From contig NZ_JAGSYI010000001.1 in NCBI RefSeq assembly GCF_025685625.1, positions 1,674,001 through 1,738,000 of the forward strand: a stretch of 64,000 nt of DNA, in the 5' to 3' direction. Below the pieces are notes generated by a model. It had not been told where the DNA came from. It did not search any database and saw only the letters and a program-made list of their open reading frames with translations. Numbering within the stretch: position 1 is the stretch's first letter; every line of letters begins with the position of its first letter. Positions 16,790-28,345 of this stretch are shown here, piece by piece. This DNA is from Acidicapsa acidisoli (GTDB lineage Bacteria; Acidobacteriota; Terriglobia; Terriglobales; Acidobacteriaceae). A program made the translations under genes and the position numbers.

Positions 16790-18520
16790 ATGTCTGCCAA
16801 CGGTTGGTTGCAGTTTGCTCTCTTCTCCTTGATTTTGTTTGCGAGCGTGCGTCCTGTGGGCATATATCTGTCCCGCGTGCTGGAAGGAGAGCGCACTTGG
16901 TTGGATCTGGTGCTCCGCCCCGTAGAACGGCTCATCTACAAGCTATCCGGGGTTAATTCAAAGGATGAAATGACTTGGCGCCAGTATGCCTTCGCGGTTC
17001 TGGGCTTTTCGGCCGTTAGCATGCTGATGACCTACGGTATCGAGCGGCTGCAAGCGTTCTTGCCGTGGAATCCCCAAAAACTCGCCAACTTGGGTCCAGA
17101 CCTGGCTTGGAATACAGCTGCAAGCTTTACAACGAACACCAACTGGCAGTCCTACACGCCCGAAACGACCATGAGCTATCTCACGCAAATGGTCGGCCTC
17201 GCATATCACAACTTCGGGAGTGCGGCGGTAGGCATTGCAGTCGCAGTGGCTTTGATCCGTGGAATCAAGCGAACGACCTCCGGCACCATCGGCAATTTCT
17301 GGGTGGATGCGACGCGAACTATCCTCTATGTTCTGCTGCCAGCATCGGTGATCTACGCACTGGTTTTGGTCACACAAGGGGTTCCGCAGAACCTGCATGG
17401 CTACACGATAGCCCATACGCTTGAGCAACCGTCGCAGATCCAGACGATTGCCCAGGGGCCGGTGGCTTCGCAGGAAGCCATCAAGATGTTGGGAACCAAC
17501 GGCGGAGGATTCTTCAATGCCAACAGCGCCCATCCCTTTGAAAACCCCACGCCGCTCTCGAACCTTCTCCAGATGCTCTCCATCTTTATTATTCCAGCAG
17601 GCCTGACTTATACGCTAGGCCGCATGACCGGATCGCCTGGCCACGGATGGGCTGTACTGGCCGCGATGTATGTGCTGTTTGTTGCTGGCTTCGCGACGGT
17701 CTACTGGGCCGAGTCGCAACCCCATTCGCTCATTCATGGAGCCGCCCAGACAGGCACCCTGACAGCGCCTGCCGGCAATATGGAGGGCAAAGAAGTGCGC
17801 TTCGGCGTCTCGCAGTCGGCGCTCTTCGCAACCATCACTACGGACGCCAGTTGCGGCGCGGTCAACGGAATGCACGACAGCTTTACCCCGTTGGGTGGCA
17901 TGGTGGTGCTGACCAACATCATGCTCGGCGAGGTGATCTTTGGCGGTGTGGGCTCAGGTCTCTACGGCATTCTTATCTTTGTAGTCCAGGCAGTGTTCAT
18001 CGCTGGCCTCATGGTGGGACGCACGCCCGAATATTTGGGAAAGAAAATCGAGTCCTATGACGTGAAGATGACCATGCTCTACGTGCTCATCTTTCCGCTC
18101 ATCATCCTCACTCTCACTGCCGTCTTCCTGCTCTCGCCCAACGTCGGTCTTTCCAGCTTGAATAACAGCGGTCCTCACGGAATGACGGAAATTCTTTACG
18201 CCTTCACATCTGGTGCTGGAAACAACGGCTCGGCCTTCATGGGTTTGAATGCCAATACCTGGTGGTACAACGTGGCCCTCGGATGGACCATGCTTGGTGG
18301 ACGGCTCCTCATGCTCATTCCGGTACTGGCTTTGGCCGGTAACCTCGCTCAGAAAAAGAGCGTACCGCCTTCGCCAGGAACTTTCCCAGTGAACACTTCA
18401 CTCTTCACTGTGCTCCTGGTGAGCGTGATTTTGATTTTGGGTGCGTTAACATTCTTTCCGGCGCTGAGCCTTGGGCCCATATTGGAGCACCTGCTGCTCA
18501 AGTCAGGCCAGTTATTTTAA
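16790..18520 (+). CDS. kdpA: K+-transporting ATPase subunit KdpA
   Basis: 576 residues, full length, polytopic. The four-fold selectivity-filter architecture is visible, for example [29 protein letters not shown] and [11 protein letters not shown]. This is the K+-binding channel-like subunit of the high-affinity, ATP-driven uptake system used under K+ limitation. It follows kdpF directly and precedes kdpB by 35 bases. Confidence 0.98.
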   Translation: MSANGWLQFALFSLILFASVRPVGIYLSRVLEGERTWLDLVLRPVERLIYKLSGVNSKDEMTWRQYAFAVLGFSAVSMLMTYGIERLQAFLPWNPQKLANLGPDLAWNTAASFTTNTNWQSYTPETTMSYLTQMVGLAYHNFGSAAVGIAVAVALIRGIKRTTSGTIGNFWVDATRTILYVLLPASVIYALVLVTQGVPQNLHGYTIAHTLEQPSQIQTIAQGPVASQEAIKMLGTNGGGFFNANSAHPFENPTPLSNLLQMLSIFIIPAGLTYTLGRMTGSPGHGWAVLAAMYVLFVAGFATVYWAESQPHSLIHGAAQTGTLTAPAGNMEGKEVRFGVSQSALFATITTDASCGAVNGMHDSFTPLGGMVVLTNIMLGEVIFGGVGSGLYGILIFVVQAVFIAGLMVGRTPEYLGKKIESYDVKMTMLYVLIFPLIILTLTAVFLLSPNVGLSSLNNSGPHGMTEILYAFTSGAGNNGSAFMGLNANTWWYNVALGWTMLGGRLLMLIPVLALAGNLAQKKSVPPSPGTFPVNTSLFTVLLVSVILILGALTFFPALSLGPILEHLLLKSGQLF

Positions 18521-18555
18521 CGAAACCGCACAAGGGCCACACGAAACGGACTGTC

Positions 18556-20589
18556 ATGGCAGACAAGAAGAGTCTTTGGAGTATTGATATTTTGCGCACG
18601 GCATCGATCGATGCTGTGCGCAAACTGAATCCACGGTTGATGGTGAAGAACCCCGTCATGTTTGTAGTGGAGGTCGGCAGTGTGCTGACAACGGCGCTGC
18701 TCATCGCCGATACGATTCATCATCGCGCTGGGCTTGGTTTCAATCTGCAAATCACGCTGTGGCTCTGGTTCACTGTGCTCTTTGCTAACTTTGCGGAGGC
18801 TATGGCCGAGGGGCGAGGCAAGGCGCAGGCAGATACCTTGCGCAAGGCCAAGGGCGAGACGATCGCGCGCAAGTACAACGTCCATGGCGTGCTGGAAGAC
18901 GTGACCAGCAGCTTGTTGCGTGCTGGAGATCTCATCTACGTTGAGGCAGGCCAATTCATCGCTGGCGACGGCGAAGTGGTTGAAGGCGTGGCCTCAGTGG
19001 ATGAGTCGGCTATTACCGGCGAGTCCGCGCCGGTGATCCGCGAAGCGGGCGGCGACCGCTCGGCTGTTACGGGAGGCACGAAAGTGCTTTCGGACTTCAT
19101 CAAGGTCAAGATCACTTCGAATCCAGGCGAGACGTTTCTCGATCGCATGATCGCGCTGGTGGAAGGCGCAACGCGGCAGAAAACGCCGAATGAGATTGCG
19201 CTGAGCATCCTGCTATCAGGCTTGACGATCATCTTCCTTCTGGCTGTGGTTACACTGCAGCCGTTCGCAATCTATTCGAAGGCTCCGCAGACAGTATTCG
19301 TACTGGTTTCTCTGCTGGTCTGCCTGATTCCGACTACGATTGGTGGACTGCTCTCGGCGATCGGAATTGCGGGCATGGACAGGCTTGTTCAATACAACGT
19401 GCTGGCGATGAGCGGACGTGCTGTGGAAGCCGCCGGCGATGTGAGTACGCTGCTGCTGGACAAGACCGGGACCATCACGTTGGGCAATCGGCAGGCAACG
19501 GAGTTCTATCCCGCGCCCGATGTAAGCCAGGAGAGGCTGGCGGATGCTGCGCAGCTTTCTTCTCTGTCGGATGAGACGCCGGAAGGGCGGTCGATTGTGG
19601 TGCTGGCCAAGGAGAAGTACGGCCTGCGCGGTCGCGATCTTTCCAGCATCCATGCAGAGTTTGTACCCTTCACTGCGCAGACGCGTATGTCTGGCGTGGA
19701 CCTGCCTGGGTCGCGCATTCGTAAAGGCTCGGTGGATGCGATTTCTCACTTTCTGGAAGAGCAGGGATCGAGTCTTCCGCGCAAGGTTCGCGACCAGGTG
19801 GATGAGATTGCCCGCGCGGGTGGCACGCCGCTGGTGGTGGCTGAGAACGCGACTGCGCTGGGTGTGATCTATCTGAAGGACATCGTCAAGGGTGGGTTGA
19901 AGGATCGGCTGGCGCGGCTGCGTGCGATGGGTATTCGCACCATCATGATCACTGGCGACAATCCGCTGACGGCGGCGGTGATTGCGCGTGAGGCAGGCGT
20001 GGACGATTTCCTGGCCGAGGCGAAGCCTAAAGACAAGATGGATCTGATCAAGCGCGAACAGGCTAAGGGCAAATTGGTGGCGATGACCGGCGACGGCACC
20101 AACGATGCTCCAGCGCTGGCGCAGGCCGATGTGGGCGTGGCGATGAATTCGGGCACACAGGCGGCGAAGGAAGCCGGCAACATGGTCGATCTCGATTCGA
20201 ACCCGACCAAGCTGATTGAGATTGTGGAGATTGGCAAGCAGTTGCTGATGACTCGCGGTGCGCTTACAACATTTTCAATCGCCAACGATGTAGCTAAATA
20301 TTTTGCTATCATTCCGGCGATGTTTGCGGGCGTGTTCCCTGTACTCAATGCGTTGAACATCATGCATCTGGCGACGCCGCAGTCGGCGATTCTTTCTGCA
20401 GTGATTTTCAACGCCGTGATCATCATTGCGCTGATTCCGCTGGCGCTCAAAGGTGTGAAGTACGAACCGAAGGCCGCTGCTATATTGCTGCGCCAGAATT
20501 TACTGGTCTACGGCGTGGGCGGCGTTATCGTTCCATTCATAGGCATCAAGGCCATCGACCTTGTATTGGTCGCGCTGCATCTGGCTTAA
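18556..20589 (+). CDS. kdpB: K+-transporting P-type ATPase subunit KdpB
   Basis: 677 residues, the standard length. P-type ATPase motifs: TGES in the actuator domain, the phosphorylation site DKTGTIT at about residue 302, ITGDNPLTA and [16 protein letters not shown]. It hydrolyses ATP to drive K+ uptake through KdpA. The gene starts 35 bases after kdpA and is followed by kdpC after 11 bases. Confidence 0.98.
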   Translation: MADKKSLWSIDILRTASIDAVRKLNPRLMVKNPVMFVVEVGSVLTTALLIADTIHHRAGLGFNLQITLWLWFTVLFANFAEAMAEGRGKAQADTLRKAKGETIARKYNVHGVLEDVTSSLLRAGDLIYVEAGQFIAGDGEVVEGVASVDESAITGESAPVIREAGGDRSAVTGGTKVLSDFIKVKITSNPGETFLDRMIALVEGATRQKTPNEIALSILLSGLTIIFLLAVVTLQPFAIYSKAPQTVFVLVSLLVCLIPTTIGGLLSAIGIAGMDRLVQYNVLAMSGRAVEAAGDVSTLLLDKTGTITLGNRQATEFYPAPDVSQERLADAAQLSSLSDETPEGRSIVVLAKEKYGLRGRDLSSIHAEFVPFTAQTRMSGVDLPGSRIRKGSVDAISHFLEEQGSSLPRKVRDQVDEIARAGGTPLVVAENATALGVIYLKDIVKGGLKDRLARLRAMGIRTIMITGDNPLTAAVIAREAGVDDFLAEAKPKDKMDLIKREQAKGKLVAMTGDGTNDAPALAQADVGVAMNSGTQAAKEAGNMVDLDSNPTKLIEIVEIGKQLLMTRGALTTFSIANDVAKYFAIIPAMFAGVFPVLNALNIMHLATPQSAILSAVIFNAVIIIALIPLALKGVKYEPKAAAILLRQNLLVYGVGGVIVPFIGIKAIDLVLVALHLA

Positions 20590-20600
20590 GGAGAACTCTC

Positions 20601-21167
20601 GTGCATTCGGTCTGGAAGACTTCAATTCGTTTCACGCTGGTCACTACGGTATTACTGGGACTGGCTTATCCTCTGGTTATGACGGGTATCGCAGGTGTAC
20701 TTTTTCCGCGTCAGGCAGGGGGCAGTCTCATTCTCAAGGACGGCCAAGTTATCGGCTCGTCTCTATTGGCACAGAGCTTCACCAGCGATCGTTATTTTCA
20801 TCCGCGGCCGTCGGCGGCAGGCAATGGTTATGATGCCACCAGTTCAGGCGGTTCCAATCTTGCGCAGTCGAATCAGAAGCTGGTGCAGCGTATTCAGGGA
20901 GATATCGACAAACTCGCGGCGCAAAACGCCAGCAAACCTGTGCCGATTGACTTAGTAACGACCTCAGGATCTGGGCTCGATCCGGATATCACTCCCGACT
21001 CGGCTTATTACGAGGCGCATCGCGTGGCGCTCGCTCGCCATATTAGTGACGACACGATTAACAAGCTCGTTGCTGCGCATATTACTCCTCGTACGCTCGG
21101 AGTCCTGGGCGAGCCCAGAGTGAATGTGCTGGAGCTCAATCTAGACCTCGACAAAAGCGATCGGTGA
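20601..21167 (+). CDS. kdpC: K+-transporting ATPase subunit KdpC
   Basis: 188 residues from a GTG start preceded by AAGGAG at about 20588-20593. One N-terminal membrane helix (FTLVTTVLLGLAYPLVMTGI) is followed by SFTSDRYFHPRPSAAGNGYD and later DLVTTSGSGLDPDITPDSAY, both diagnostic for KdpC. It is the last gene of the operon; no kdpD follows here. The regulatory pair lies about 9.5 kb downstream. Confidence 0.97.
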   Translation: MHSVWKTSIRFTLVTTVLLGLAYPLVMTGIAGVLFPRQAGGSLILKDGQVIGSSLLAQSFTSDRYFHPRPSAAGNGYDATSSGGSNLAQSNQKLVQRIQGDIDKLAAQNASKPVPIDLVTTSGSGLDPDITPDSAYYEAHRVALARHISDDTINKLVAAHITPRTLGVLGEPRVNVLELNLDLDKSDR

Positions 21168-21875
21168 GATCAGGCAAATCCTCGAGCCTGGAAGAAGTCG
21201 TATATCTCGCGGAGCAAACTAACTTTGCGGCAACCGGGGCCGCGCCATCACCTCGGTGACCTTATGCAGCGGCTCAAGGATAACCGCATCGAGCGCTAAT
21301 CTGGCGCTCCTTCGCCGGGCGGGGCTGCCATGTGCACAAATCTCAACCTGTCTAAAAGTCGATGCTCCTCAAGCGCAGAAGTAGGCAGATAATGCGACTC
21401 GGAGCGCGAGGCCTCGGTTTCTTTGCGCAGCGACCCTTGCCTGGATCGGGCCGAAGCCTTTCTACTCCCGTGCGTTAATTACTCAAGTACGCGCATCGCC
21501 TGCTGTGCTCTGAGTATCTTTGATACATCCTCGTCCACTGAATACGGAAACCGTTTGCAAGCCGTAAGAAATCCCTATTCATTCTTGCGAATCTCTTTAT
21601 GCGGTTTTCATGTCCAATGATTAAAAATTGGAGAATCATTGGCAGAACTCGCAGCACTCTGGTTGCGCTCATGTGGTGAAGGCGCGGCATGAGTAGAAGT
21701 GTGCGTTACTGGTTCTACTGCTTATCAAACTCATATGACTTTCTGCACTTCTCCTTGCGGTTTCTTTATGCCGCGTCGCATAAGAATCTTAATTGAGCAT
21801 GGTCCGATATATGCCGACCATTCCTCACAGAGTTAAGACACTTATTAACCCGGCGACGCAGAGCGTCGCGGAGAA
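21168..21875. other. Long intergenic region before the porin gene
   Basis: About 700 bases with no supported gene. Short frames on both strands have low protein character. It probably contains the porin promoter and leftover DNA after the kdp operon. I see no repeat, RNA gene or clear terminator. Confidence 0.4.
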
Positions 21876-23810
21876 ATGATACCGATGAACAATACTTTCA
21901 GGACGGCCATCCTATTCGGAGTTGGAATCGGCGCTTTCGCTCTTCAGTTCACATGCCAAGCGCAAAGCTCGACTTCATCCTCGGACAAAGTCACTTCGCA
22001 ACAAACCGGACCCGTTACGCAATTACTGGCGGCAGTCAGCGGAGAGCAGCCGGTAACCCCGGCGGCCGCGCCGGCCAAAGCCGCGCCGGAAACCTCCACC
22101 GTTGACCCGGTTGCTGCGACGCCCACAGTACCGAAGATCCCACTCAACAATGAAGTTATCGCGAGGGAACTCGCCGAAATGAAAGCGCGCATCGCGCAGC
22201 TTGAAGCGGAGTTGAAGGAGAGCAAAGACGCAGGTGACGCCGTGACGGCGGATAAGGACGTCAACGCATTGCGTGCGGCCGAGGCTGCAACAACCAGCGG
22301 AGTTACCAGCAGTTCGACGGCAGGCATAACGCAAGATTCTGCTGCTCCGGCAACAGCAGCGGCTCCCGAGATCAGCTCTCAAATCACCACCAAAGGCGAA
22401 CCATTTCCTGGAGACTGGACATGGCTCAACAGCAACGGGCATGCATCGGACAGCCCAATGAGCACCAAGTACTTTACGCCTGAATTTCGTGCCGATACGA
22501 ACTACACGCTGGATTACAACCACCCGAAGGATGACTCGCTTGGCGGTTCGACGGAGACCTTTCGTTCCGATGAGTTTCAAGTCGAACAGTTGAGCTTCGG
22601 CGGCGACATTCACATCAACAATGTGCGCGGCAGATTTCTGACCATGTACGGCATGTTTGCCACGACGACTCCACGGAACGACGCCAGCCCTAATCGCGGC
22701 CAATGGAATCTGGCTGATGCGTATAGATACATCTCTGAAGCCTGGGGCGGCTATCACTGGGATGTTGCTCATGGTTTGAACGTGGATGCCGGCATCTTCG
22801 TCTCGTACATTGGTCTTTTCAGCTATTACAACGCAGACAATTGGACCTACCAGCCCTCGTTCGTCTCCTCCAACACCCCTTGGTTCTTCAACGGCCTACG
22901 CGTCCAATACTTCCCGACGAAGAAATTGAAGATCGAGCCGTGGATCATCAATGGCTGGCAATCGTATGCCCGCACTAATGGTAAGCCTGGTCTTGGCGGC
23001 CAGATCTTGTGGCGTCCTAAACCCTATCTCGATTTCGTGTGGAATAATTACGGTCTTGGCGAAGACGCCGCCGGTTTCCCTGGCCGCTCGCGCATCCATG
23101 CCGACTATAGTGCGCAAGTGAAGTACTACGACCAACCAACGAAGTTCTTTGACAAGGCAGCCTTCACGGTCACAGGTGACTTGGGTTGCGAGTATGGCGG
23201 CGGTCCTTCCAGCGGAGCCTACGATCCGAAGGGTAACTCTCCTGAGATGGGGTCGAGTTCAACCTATACGGGTGGCGTGAACTGCATGAACAGCAAGAAT
23301 GGCCGGCCGAAGCAGGCTTTCATCGGCTGGATGGCCTATGAGCGCATGTGGTTCAAGAAAGACCTATATGCTGTGACCTTGGGCGGCGGTCAGATGAATA
23401 ACCCTGGACGTTACCTCACCCTGCTGCCTCCGATCAACGGCGCAACAGCGACAACCGGTACCCCTTACTTTACAGAGAACGGCGGGGATCGCGCTCAGAT
23501 GCATGACGGGACTATCACCTTCGACTACATGCCCAGTCAATTCATTACCTTCCGGTTGGAGGAAGGCTATCGCTACTCCGACGTCCCGTACTGGACTGGC
23601 CGCGGCGGCATTACGCCTCCAGGCGGCAACAACGGCAACCCGGCGCACTATCAATGCGCAGCGGGCGGAGATTCCGGCTTCGGTTACGGTGCGCTTACGG
23701 CCGCGGAGACTTTCTGCGGCGGCACTGGCGCTGGTACCAGTGCAATCTGGTGGCCTGACTTGAGAACCAACCAGACCGTTACAACGGGTGCGATCATGGT
23801 CCGATTTTAA
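21876..23810 (+). CDS. Outer-membrane beta-barrel porin (BBP2 type)
   Basis: 644 residues. A signal peptide (MNNTFRTAILFGVGIGAFAL) is followed by an Ala/Thr/Pro-rich linker. A short coiled coil lies near residues 85-115 (ELAEMKARIAQLEAELKES), as in S-layer-like or trimeric porins. A barrel of about 450 residues follows, rich in alternating aromatic strands (YISEAWGGYHWDVAHGLNVD, then AGIFVSYIG). The protein ends in Phe (GAIMVRF), as expected for BAM-dependent insertion. It precedes the RND metal efflux genes on the same strand, so it may share their regulation. The substrate is unknown. An in-frame ATG at 21885 is an alternative start. Confidence 0.8.
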   Translation: MIPMNNTFRTAILFGVGIGAFALQFTCQAQSSTSSSDKVTSQQTGPVTQLLAAVSGEQPVTPAAAPAKAAPETSTVDPVAATPTVPKIPLNNEVIARELAEMKARIAQLEAELKESKDAGDAVTADKDVNALRAAEAATTSGVTSSSTAGITQDSAAPATAAAPEISSQITTKGEPFPGDWTWLNSNGHASDSPMSTKYFTPEFRADTNYTLDYNHPKDDSLGGSTETFRSDEFQVEQLSFGGDIHINNVRGRFLTMYGMFATTTPRNDASPNRGQWNLADAYRYISEAWGGYHWDVAHGLNVDAGIFVSYIGLFSYYNADNWTYQPSFVSSNTPWFFNGLRVQYFPTKKLKIEPWIINGWQSYARTNGKPGLGGQILWRPKPYLDFVWNNYGLGEDAAGFPGRSRIHADYSAQVKYYDQPTKFFDKAAFTVTGDLGCEYGGGPSSGAYDPKGNSPEMGSSSTYTGGVNCMNSKNGRPKQAFIGWMAYERMWFKKDLYAVTLGGGQMNNPGRYLTLLPPINGATATTGTPYFTENGGDRAQMHDGTITFDYMPSQFITFRLEEGYRYSDVPYWTGRGGITPPGGNNGNPAHYQCAAGGDSGFGYGALTAAETFCGGTGAGTSAIWWPDLRTNQTVTTGAIMVRF

Positions 23811-24010
23811 GCTTCGGTCCGCCTAGCAGTAGGCCTTGCACATGGCTAAAGATGCCAGCCTTCAAAGGCAGCACCGGGGTTCAGTTCACTCAGGTGCTGC
23901 TTTTGGGAGCGAAATTCGCCACTGAGCGGGCTCTCAGTTCAGTACCGAACAGGTGCTCGGAGATACCTGTGTCCGGGGAAGGCCAAGTCGCGAGAATTGC
24001 AGGAAATCCT

Positions 24011-25153
24011 ATGAAAAACAAAGCTCTGAAAAGTGGTTTGCTCCTGATTGCCCTATCCGCATCTTTGACGGTCATCGGTTGCAAGAGCGAAAAGGGTGAC
24101 GCAAAGGCCGAGGCACCGCCTCCCGCCAAGGTAGTTTCCGGAGTGGATGTCACCTTCTTCGCAGTCGAGCATCCCGAGCGGTATCCCATCGCTACGGCGA
24201 CCGAATACCAGGCCCCGTCACAATTGTTCGTGACTGGCACTGTAATTCCGGATATCGCGCGAACTGTTCCGGTGATTTCGCTTGCCTCCGGTCGCGTTGT
24301 GGACATTCGTGCTCGCGTCGGCGACACAGTGAAGAAGGGCCAGACCTTGCTGCGTATTCGCAGCGACGACATTTCGGGAGGCTTTGATGCTTACCGCAAG
24401 GCCATCTCCGATGAGTTCCTTGCGCGCAAGCAATTGGATCGAGCGAAGGATTTGTACGCGCATGGGGCCATAGCGATGCAAGACCTGGAGGTTGCGCAAG
24501 ACACCGAGGATGACGCTAAGACCACCCTCGATACCGCTACGGAGCATCTTCGCCTGCTCGGCAGCGATCCCGATAACCCGAAGGGAATTGTCGACATTCT
24601 TGCCCCGGTTTCCGGCGTCATCACCGATCAGCAAGTGACGAATGCGGCGTTCGTGCAAGCCTATTCTGCGCCGAACCCATTCACTATCTCGGACCTCACC
24701 TCCGTGTGGATCGTCTGTGACGTCTACGAAAGCGACATGTCCAACGTGCACATCGGACAACCTGTCGACATCAAGCTGAACGCCTACCCGGACAAAGTTC
24801 TCAAGGGCGCTATCAGCAACATTGGGTCGATTCTCGATCCGAATATCCGCACAGCGAAGGTCCGTATTGAAGTGGCCAATCCGGGCGAGATGATGCGGCC
24901 CGGCATGTTTGCCACAGCCACTTTGTACAGCAAGGAGAAGCGGAACTACACGGCTGTCCCAGCATCCGCGATCGTGCATCTGCACGACCGGGACTGGGTT
25001 TTCATCCCTGTGCAGGAGAAGTTCAAGCGGATTCAGGTCGTCAGCGGGGAACAGTTGCCGAACGATATGCAGGAGATTCTATCCGGGTTGCAGCCCGACC
25101 AACAGATTGCGACAAACGCGATCAATCTCCAAAATGCGATCGACAATGAATGA
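24011..25153 (+). CDS. Heavy-metal RND efflux periplasmic adaptor (CusB/CzcB-like)
   Basis: 380 residues from the ATG that has AGGA upstream; the frame is open for 53 more codons without protein character. A lipoprotein signal peptide ends at LTVIGCKS, so it should be anchored by a lipidated Cys. Barrel-sandwich hybrid halves (VVDIRARVGDTVKKGQTLL and VDILAPVSGVITDQQVTNAA) flank a helical hairpin, followed by a beta-barrel domain. It links the inner-membrane pump to the outer-membrane channel. The next gene, the CusA-like pump, starts 30 bases downstream. Confidence 0.9.
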   Translation: MKNKALKSGLLLIALSASLTVIGCKSEKGDAKAEAPPPAKVVSGVDVTFFAVEHPERYPIATATEYQAPSQLFVTGTVIPDIARTVPVISLASGRVVDIRARVGDTVKKGQTLLRIRSDDISGGFDAYRKAISDEFLARKQLDRAKDLYAHGAIAMQDLEVAQDTEDDAKTTLDTATEHLRLLGSDPDNPKGIVDILAPVSGVITDQQVTNAAFVQAYSAPNPFTISDLTSVWIVCDVYESDMSNVHIGQPVDIKLNAYPDKVLKGAISNIGSILDPNIRTAKVRIEVANPGEMMRPGMFATATLYSKEKRNYTAVPASAIVHLHDRDWVFIPVQEKFKRIQVVSGEQLPNDMQEILSGLQPDQQIATNAINLQNAIDNE

Positions 25154-25183
25154 CGCTCAACTTCGAGGCCTGAGGAAGAAACC

Positions 25184-28100
25184 ATGATTCGCAATCTCGT
25201 AGATTTTGCTCTCAATAACAAGTACGTTGTGCTGGCCATCGGGTTGCTATTGCTCTCTTGGGGGGCGGTGTCGTTTCACAACATGCCAGTCGAGGTCTAT
25301 CCGGATATCGCTGACAATTATGTGACCGTCATCAGCCAGTGGTCCGGGCGTTCCGCCGAAGAAATGGAGCAGCAAGTTTCGGTTCCCGTCGAAATTCAGT
25401 TGTTTGGGATTCCGCATCTCACAACGGTGCGGTCGGAATCGATCTTTGGCCTTTCTCTGATTACGTTAATCTTCGACGACCAATCGGTCAACGAATGGAA
25501 TCGCCAGAAGGTGCTTGAAAGGCTCACGCAGGTCAATGTGCCGGCAGGCGTGGTGCCTCAAATAGGTACGGACTGGAGCCTCACGGGCCAGATTTATTGG
25601 TATACGCTCCGGAGCAAAAATCCGGCATATGATCTGATGAATTTGAGGAGTATCGAAGACTGGACTCTGTACAAGGAATTCAGGAAAGTGCCGAACGTCG
25701 TGGACGTGAGCGACTTCGGGGGCACCGCGCGCGAATATCAGGTGCGTGTCGACCCGAATAAGCTCATCTCCTACGGCTTGAACATCAGCCAGGTCGAGAA
25801 CCAGTTGACCAACAACAACGTGAACGCCGGCGGCAGCTTCGTCGAACAGGGCTCGCAGCAACTGAATGTCCGCGCGCTCGGGCTTTTCCGCAATGTGCAG
25901 GATATAGAGAACACCGTCCTTACGACTTCAAATGGAGCTCCAGTCCGCATAAAGGACATCGCAGTCGTCGACTGGGGGCCCAGAATTCGGTTGGGGCACA
26001 TGGCCAGAGCCGATCATCGTCCGGATGGCGTCATCGTCGATGAGCCCGATGTCATTCAGGGCGGCGTGCTGATGCGCAAGGGGGCCGAAGAAGGCCCCAC
26101 GATCGATGGGATTCACGAGAAGGTGGAAGAGCTCAACAATCACATCCTGCCCGAGGGTGTGAAGGTCGTTCCCATGCTCGACCGCAGCGATCTGCTCCAT
26201 TACACATTGCACACAGTGCTGCACAACCTCGTCGAGGGAATGATCCTGGTTACGATCATCCTCTTTCTCTTTCTCGGCAATGCTCGGGGAGCCTTCATCG
26301 TTGCGCTTACCATCCCGTTTTCCTTGCTTTTTGCATCCATCTTTCTCAACCTGAGCCATATCCCTGCAAACCTGATTTCACTTGGCGCGCTCGACTTCGG
26401 AATGGTGGTGGATGGCGCCGTGGTGATGGTGGAAAACATCATGAGGCACTTGAGCCATGGCAGAAACCGTTCGCTGGAAGCGGGACGCAATACCATGAGC
26501 TTCAAGACGCCACTGGAGATGATCCGTGATGCTGCTCACGAGGTTCAACGGCCGGTTTTCTATGCCATCGCCATCATCATCACTGCCTACATGCCGATCT
26601 TCACTCTTCAGCGAGTCGAAGGGCGTTTGTTCCGGCCTATGGCCTGGACCGTTGCCTTCGCACTCCTCGGCGCTATTGTGTTCTCCATTTTTCTTGTGCC
26701 TGTGCTTTCTGCCCTGCTATTCCCGAATGGTGTCAAGGAATGGCGCAATCCGGCGATGGAGTTCCTGAAGGAGCGGTACCGGGGTGCAGTGAAGTGGTCC
26801 ATTCAAAATCGTTGGATCACCGTGGGCTTTGGCTTGGCTTCGTTGGCCGTCGCGCTTTTCCTCACATTCAGCGGACTCATTGGCTCGGAGTTCCTGCCCC
26901 ATTTGGACGAAGGCGCCGTTTGGGCGCGTGGCGCAATGGCCAACAGCGTAGGCGAGACGGAAGGTACGCGCTTCGCCCAGCAAAACCGCTATATCTTCGC
27001 CTCATTTCCGGAGGTCACGAAGGTGATTTCGCAATCCGGAGCGCCCGACGACGGAACCGACACGGGCGGATTCGGCAACACGGAATATTTCATCGACCTC
27101 AAGCCGAAAGACCAATGGCGACCCATCTTTCATCAGAATAAAGAGGAGCTAATTGCCGCAATGGATCGCGAAGTGGAGAAACACCCAGGGGCCTTCTGGA
27201 ATTTCTCCCAGCCCATTGAAGACAACATGGGTGAAACGCTAACCGGCACGAAAGGCGGACTGGCTGCCAAGCTTTACGGGCCGGACCTGGACGTCCTGGA
27301 GCAAAAGGGCGAAGAGATCAAAGATGTTATGGGCAAGATCGGCGGTATCACGGATTTGGGAATTCAACGCGATACCGGCCAGCCTAATATCGATCTCACC
27401 GTTGATCGTCTGGCGGCTGCACGCTTTGGTATCAATGTAGCCGATATACAGGACGCCGTCCAAACTGCCATCGGCGGTAATTCCGTCAGCCAGGTCCTGC
27501 AGGGAGAGGCAGTCTACAACGTTGTCGTGCGCTATCAGAAACCGTATCGGGATACCAAGGAGGCAATCCAGAACATCCGACTGCTCTCTCCATCGGGAGA
27601 ACGCGTCTCCCTGGCTCAGTTAACCAAAGTCCAGGTTCGCGATGACGCTTATGACATTTACCGAGAAAATGGTTCCCGCTATCTGGCCATCCGCTTTGAG
27701 GTTCGTGGGCGCGATCTCGGAACCACGGTTAAGGAGTCCATCGACAAGATCGCGAAGAATGTGCAGTTACCGCATGGCTATCACCTCGAATGGTCGGGAG
27801 AATACGATAGCGAAACGCGAGCCGAAAAAAGGCTGCTCTTCGTCCTGCCCCTGACGATCTTTTTGATCTTTATCATTCTTTACGCCATGTTTCGTTCCTT
27901 CAAATGGGCGCTGCTGATTCTCCTCAACGTGGCTATGGCTCGCGTTGGAGGCCTGCTCGCTCTCTATGTGACCGGCACATTCTTCAGCGTGTCATCCGGA
28001 GTTGGTTTCCTGGCGCTCTTTGGGGTCTCGGTTCAGACGGGAGTCATCATGCTGGAATACATCAACCAATTACGGGCTCGTGGACAGACAATACCAGATG

Positions 28101-28345
28101 CTGCCGTCGAAGGTGCTGTCCTGCGACTTCGCCCCATCATGATGACAATGCTAGTGGCCACGTTGGGACTGCTCCCTGCTGCCATGTCCCACGCGATTGG
28201 GTCCGACTCACAGCGCCCGTTTGCCATCGTCATCGTGGGGGGATTGATTTCCGACCTCCTGTTGAGCATCTTCCTTCTGCCGACGCTCTATGTCTGGGTG
28301 GCGAGAGAAGGCGACAAGCTCCCGAAACCGGAGGTGGCAGCTTGA
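25184..28345 (+). CDS. Heavy-metal efflux RND transporter (CusA/CzcA family)
   Basis: 1053 residues, standard length for HME-RND pumps. The proton-relay helix reads LDFGMVVDGAVVMVENIM (near residue 410), and the twelve membrane helices and two large periplasmic loops are all present. The N-terminal LSWGAVSFHNMPVEVYPDIA is the family entry motif. It exports a divalent or monovalent metal ion (Cu, Ag, Zn, Co, Ni or Cd) across both membranes with the adaptor and TolC-like partners. Metal specificity cannot be fixed from sequence by eye. Its stop overlaps the start of the next gene. Confidence 0.95.
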   Translation: MIRNLVDFALNNKYVVLAIGLLLLSWGAVSFHNMPVEVYPDIADNYVTVISQWSGRSAEEMEQQVSVPVEIQLFGIPHLTTVRSESIFGLSLITLIFDDQSVNEWNRQKVLERLTQVNVPAGVVPQIGTDWSLTGQIYWYTLRSKNPAYDLMNLRSIEDWTLYKEFRKVPNVVDVSDFGGTAREYQVRVDPNKLISYGLNISQVENQLTNNNVNAGGSFVEQGSQQLNVRALGLFRNVQDIENTVLTTSNGAPVRIKDIAVVDWGPRIRLGHMARADHRPDGVIVDEPDVIQGGVLMRKGAEEGPTIDGIHEKVEELNNHILPEGVKVVPMLDRSDLLHYTLHTVLHNLVEGMILVTIILFLFLGNARGAFIVALTIPFSLLFASIFLNLSHIPANLISLGALDFGMVVDGAVVMVENIMRHLSHGRNRSLEAGRNTMSFKTPLEMIRDAAHEVQRPVFYAIAIIITAYMPIFTLQRVEGRLFRPMAWTVAFALLGAIVFSIFLVPVLSALLFPNGVKEWRNPAMEFLKERYRGAVKWSIQNRWITVGFGLASLAVALFLTFSGLIGSEFLPHLDEGAVWARGAMANSVGETEGTRFAQQNRYIFASFPEVTKVISQSGAPDDGTDTGGFGNTEYFIDLKPKDQWRPIFHQNKEELIAAMDREVEKHPGAFWNFSQPIEDNMGETLTGTKGGLAAKLYGPDLDVLEQKGEEIKDVMGKIGGITDLGIQRDTGQPNIDLTVDRLAAARFGINVADIQDAVQTAIGGNSVSQVLQGEAVYNVVVRYQKPYRDTKEAIQNIRLLSPSGERVSLAQLTKVQVRDDAYDIYRENGSRYLAIRFEVRGRDLGTTVKESIDKIAKNVQLPHGYHLEWSGEYDSETRAEKRLLFVLPLTIFLIFIILYAMFRSFKWALLILLNVAMARVGGLLALYVTGTFFSVSSGVGFLALFGVSVQTGVIMLEYINQLRARGQTIPDAAVEGAVLRLRPIMMTMLVATLGLLPAAMSHAIGSDSQRPFAIVIVGGLISDLLLSIFLLPTLYVWVAREGDKLPKPEVAA